A stretch of 64,000 bases of DNA from CAZOZZ01 sp965247425. GTDB lineage: Bacteria; Acidobacteriota; Terriglobia; 20CM-2-55-15. Numbering within the stretch: position 1 is the stretch's first letter; every line of letters begins with the position of its first letter. Positions 62,892 to 64,000 of the stretch are shown in pieces. The notes under the pieces are model-generated. The model did no database searches and was not told the origin of the DNA. It saw nothing but the letters and a program-made list of their open reading frames with translations. Both the position numbers and the translations under genes were made by a program. The stretch spans positions 1,674,001-1,738,000 of the forward strand of contig OZ252023.1 in NCBI GenBank assembly GCA_965247425.1, given 5' to 3'.

Positions 62892-63908
62892 TTACAGCCG
62901 CGCTGACGGCTCGTCACGAGCGTTATCAGCGTCGCCACCAATTGCGATCACGACCGCCCCCAAGCGCTGCTCGGTCTCGACCAGGCGATGCGCGTCGGCC
63001 GCCTGCTCCATTGGAAAGACCCTGTCGACGATCGAACCAATTCTCCCGCCTTCGATCATCTCTTTGAGCGCCAACAGCTCCTCTTTCGTCTCCCGCGCGA
63101 ACGCGAACATGGCGGTCTTGCTCGTAAACCGGGTTGTGACCGGCGAGCGCAGCATGACCGACAGGCGGGGATTTCCGGAGAGATAGCGCCCGTTGGGACT
63201 GAGAGCGTCGATACAAGCGGTGTAGGAGCTCCCGGGAACCATGTCGAAAATGACGTCATACAACTGTCCGTTGCCCGCAAAATCTTCCTTCGTATAGTCG
63301 ACGAAGTGATCCGCGCCAATGCGACGCAGGATGCCCTCCTTAGTCGTGCTGTCTACAGCCGTGACTTCCGCGCCCATGGACTTGGCGATCTGCACGGCAT
63401 GCGCTCCGATGCTGCCGCCCGCGCCGTTGATCAGCACCTGCTCGCCAGCGCGGATTTTCGCCCGTCGCATGAAGTGCAGCGCGTTCAGCCCACCCAGCGG
63501 TACCGCAGCGGCTTCAGCGAAACTCATATTGTTGGGCTTGGCGACGATCGTGTAGCGTGCCGGCAAGGCGACATACTCGCCATAGGCGCCGAGCCGCAGC
63601 CCGGCCGTGCCGAACACTTGGTCGCCGACTGAGAAAGTGGTGACGTCTCTCCCGAGCGATTCGATCTCTCCGGAGAAATAGCCGCCTAGGATTTGGCGCC
63701 TTGGTCTTCTCACGCCAAGTGCAATCCGCAGAGGCAGCCAGAACCACTTCACCGAATACCTAAAGCTGCGCATCTCACAGTCGGATTTCGTCGCTTCCGC
63801 CGCCCGCACCCTGACCAGCACTTCATCGTCTTTCGGCACAGGTTTTCTCACTTCACTGAGCTGCAGAACGGCTGGTGGCCCGTACCTTGAGTATGTGATC
63901 GCTTTCAT
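62892..63908 (-). CDS. Zinc-independent MDR-family oxidoreductase (quinone-oxidoreductase-like)
   Basis: The 338-residue product is a medium-chain dehydrogenase: GroES-like start MKAITYSRYGPPAVLQLSEV, GDQVFGTAGLRLGAYGEYVA, and the NADPH-binding loop INGAGGSIGAHAVQIAKSMG. Zinc ligands of alcohol dehydrogenases are absent, which places it near quinone oxidoreductase/enoyl reductase proteins that use NADPH to reduce quinones or activated double bonds. It is complete. Its stop lies a few bases from the broken end of the TOPRIM gene. Confidence 0.85.
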   Translation of the reverse strand: MKAITYSRYGPPAVLQLSEVRKPVPKDDEVLVRVRAAEATKSDCEMRSFRYSVKWFWLPLRIALGVRRPRRQILGGYFSGEIESLGRDVTTFSVGDQVFGTAGLRLGAYGEYVALPARYTIVAKPNNMSFAEAAAVPLGGLNALHFMRRAKIRAGEQVLINGAGGSIGAHAVQIAKSMGAEVTAVDSTTKEGILRRIGADHFVDYTKEDFAGNGQLYDVIFDMVPGSSYTACIDALSPNGRYLSGNPRLSVMLRSPVTTRFTSKTAMFAFARETKEELLALKEMIEGGRIGSIVDRVFPMEQAADAHRLVETEQRLGAVVIAIGGDADNARDEPSARL

Positions 63909-64000
63909 GAGTGTGGGGCCACGTCGTGAGCGAGCTCGAGCCCGAAGCGTACCATTGTCGGCATCCCCAGGGACGAACGGGCATCAAGCAAACGGATGAG

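Noticed and set aside
61954..63186. Full 410-residue reading of the TOPRIM frame
   Set aside because: The last 100 residues are the antisense of the oxidoreductase gene, which is clearly coding on the other strand.

Overview
The window looks like a chromosomal segment of a high-GC bacterium, most likely an acidobacterium. The main reason is four full-length MacB/FtsX-type permeases of the ADOP kind (about 800-880 residues, no ATPase partner nearby), one paired with a PadR regulator. FG-GAP/VCBS proteins, a DUF5916 protein, a protein-kinase remnant of the GGMGEVW type and many secreted hydrolases fit the same picture. No ribosomal or housekeeping marker gene is present, so the assignment is an inference.

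Layout. 1-7.5 kb: a transposase fragment, a PQQ-propeller/VCBS secreted protein, then a stretch of gene remnants (YceI, IS110, amidase, VOC and others) around one MITE-like repeat. 7.5-17.2 kb: a tightly coupled six-gene minus-strand operon, the most unusual part of the window. 17.2-19.3 kb: an IS110-family element. 19.5-30 kb: a putative metallopeptidase, an LVIVD/multicopper-oxidase operon, an aromatic amino acid lyase, a serine hydrolase, a broken VCBS lipoprotein and a small secreted protein. 30-46.5 kb: a broken DUF5916 protein, ADOP permeases, an ASCH-like protein, an esterase, a broken secreted repeat protein and a PadR-ADOP pair. 46.8-56.2 kb: a Fic protein, a fourth ADOP permease, IS1380, a heptad-repeat coiled-coil protein, an ABC exporter and a GNAT fragment. 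56.3-64 kb: an IS21 element inside a lipoprotein gene, an outer-membrane barrel protein, a tRNA-derived remnant, a small excisionase/TOPRIM module cut at a junction, and a quinone-oxidoreductase-like MDR protein.

The operon at 17159-7528 encodes, in transcription order: a SpeD-SET fusion, a divergent spermidine-synthase-like protein, a tandem SpeD-SET-SpeD-SET protein, a fourth SpeD-SET unit, an ABC exporter and a 995-residue FAD/NAD(P)-binding protein. Four junctions are 4-base ATGA/GTGA overlaps and the fifth is a 3-base gap. SpeD makes decarboxylated SAM through a self-processed pyruvoyl group, SpeE-type enzymes use it to transfer aminopropyl groups, and SET domains methylate lysine with SAM. 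Only the first SpeD-SET unit keeps the full Ser/His/Cys set of SpeD and both key SET motifs; the other three units have lost different residues. I know of no described system with this architecture. The best reading is a biosynthetic or modification pathway built on SAM and decarboxylated SAM, with an oxidative step and export, in which degenerate paralogues may act as partners of one active unit. The product is unknown.

Several genes are broken by single-base changes in short homopolymers, so real decay and assembly error cannot be told apart here. Dispersed short repeats are common and in two cases supply the stop codon of a neighbouring gene.
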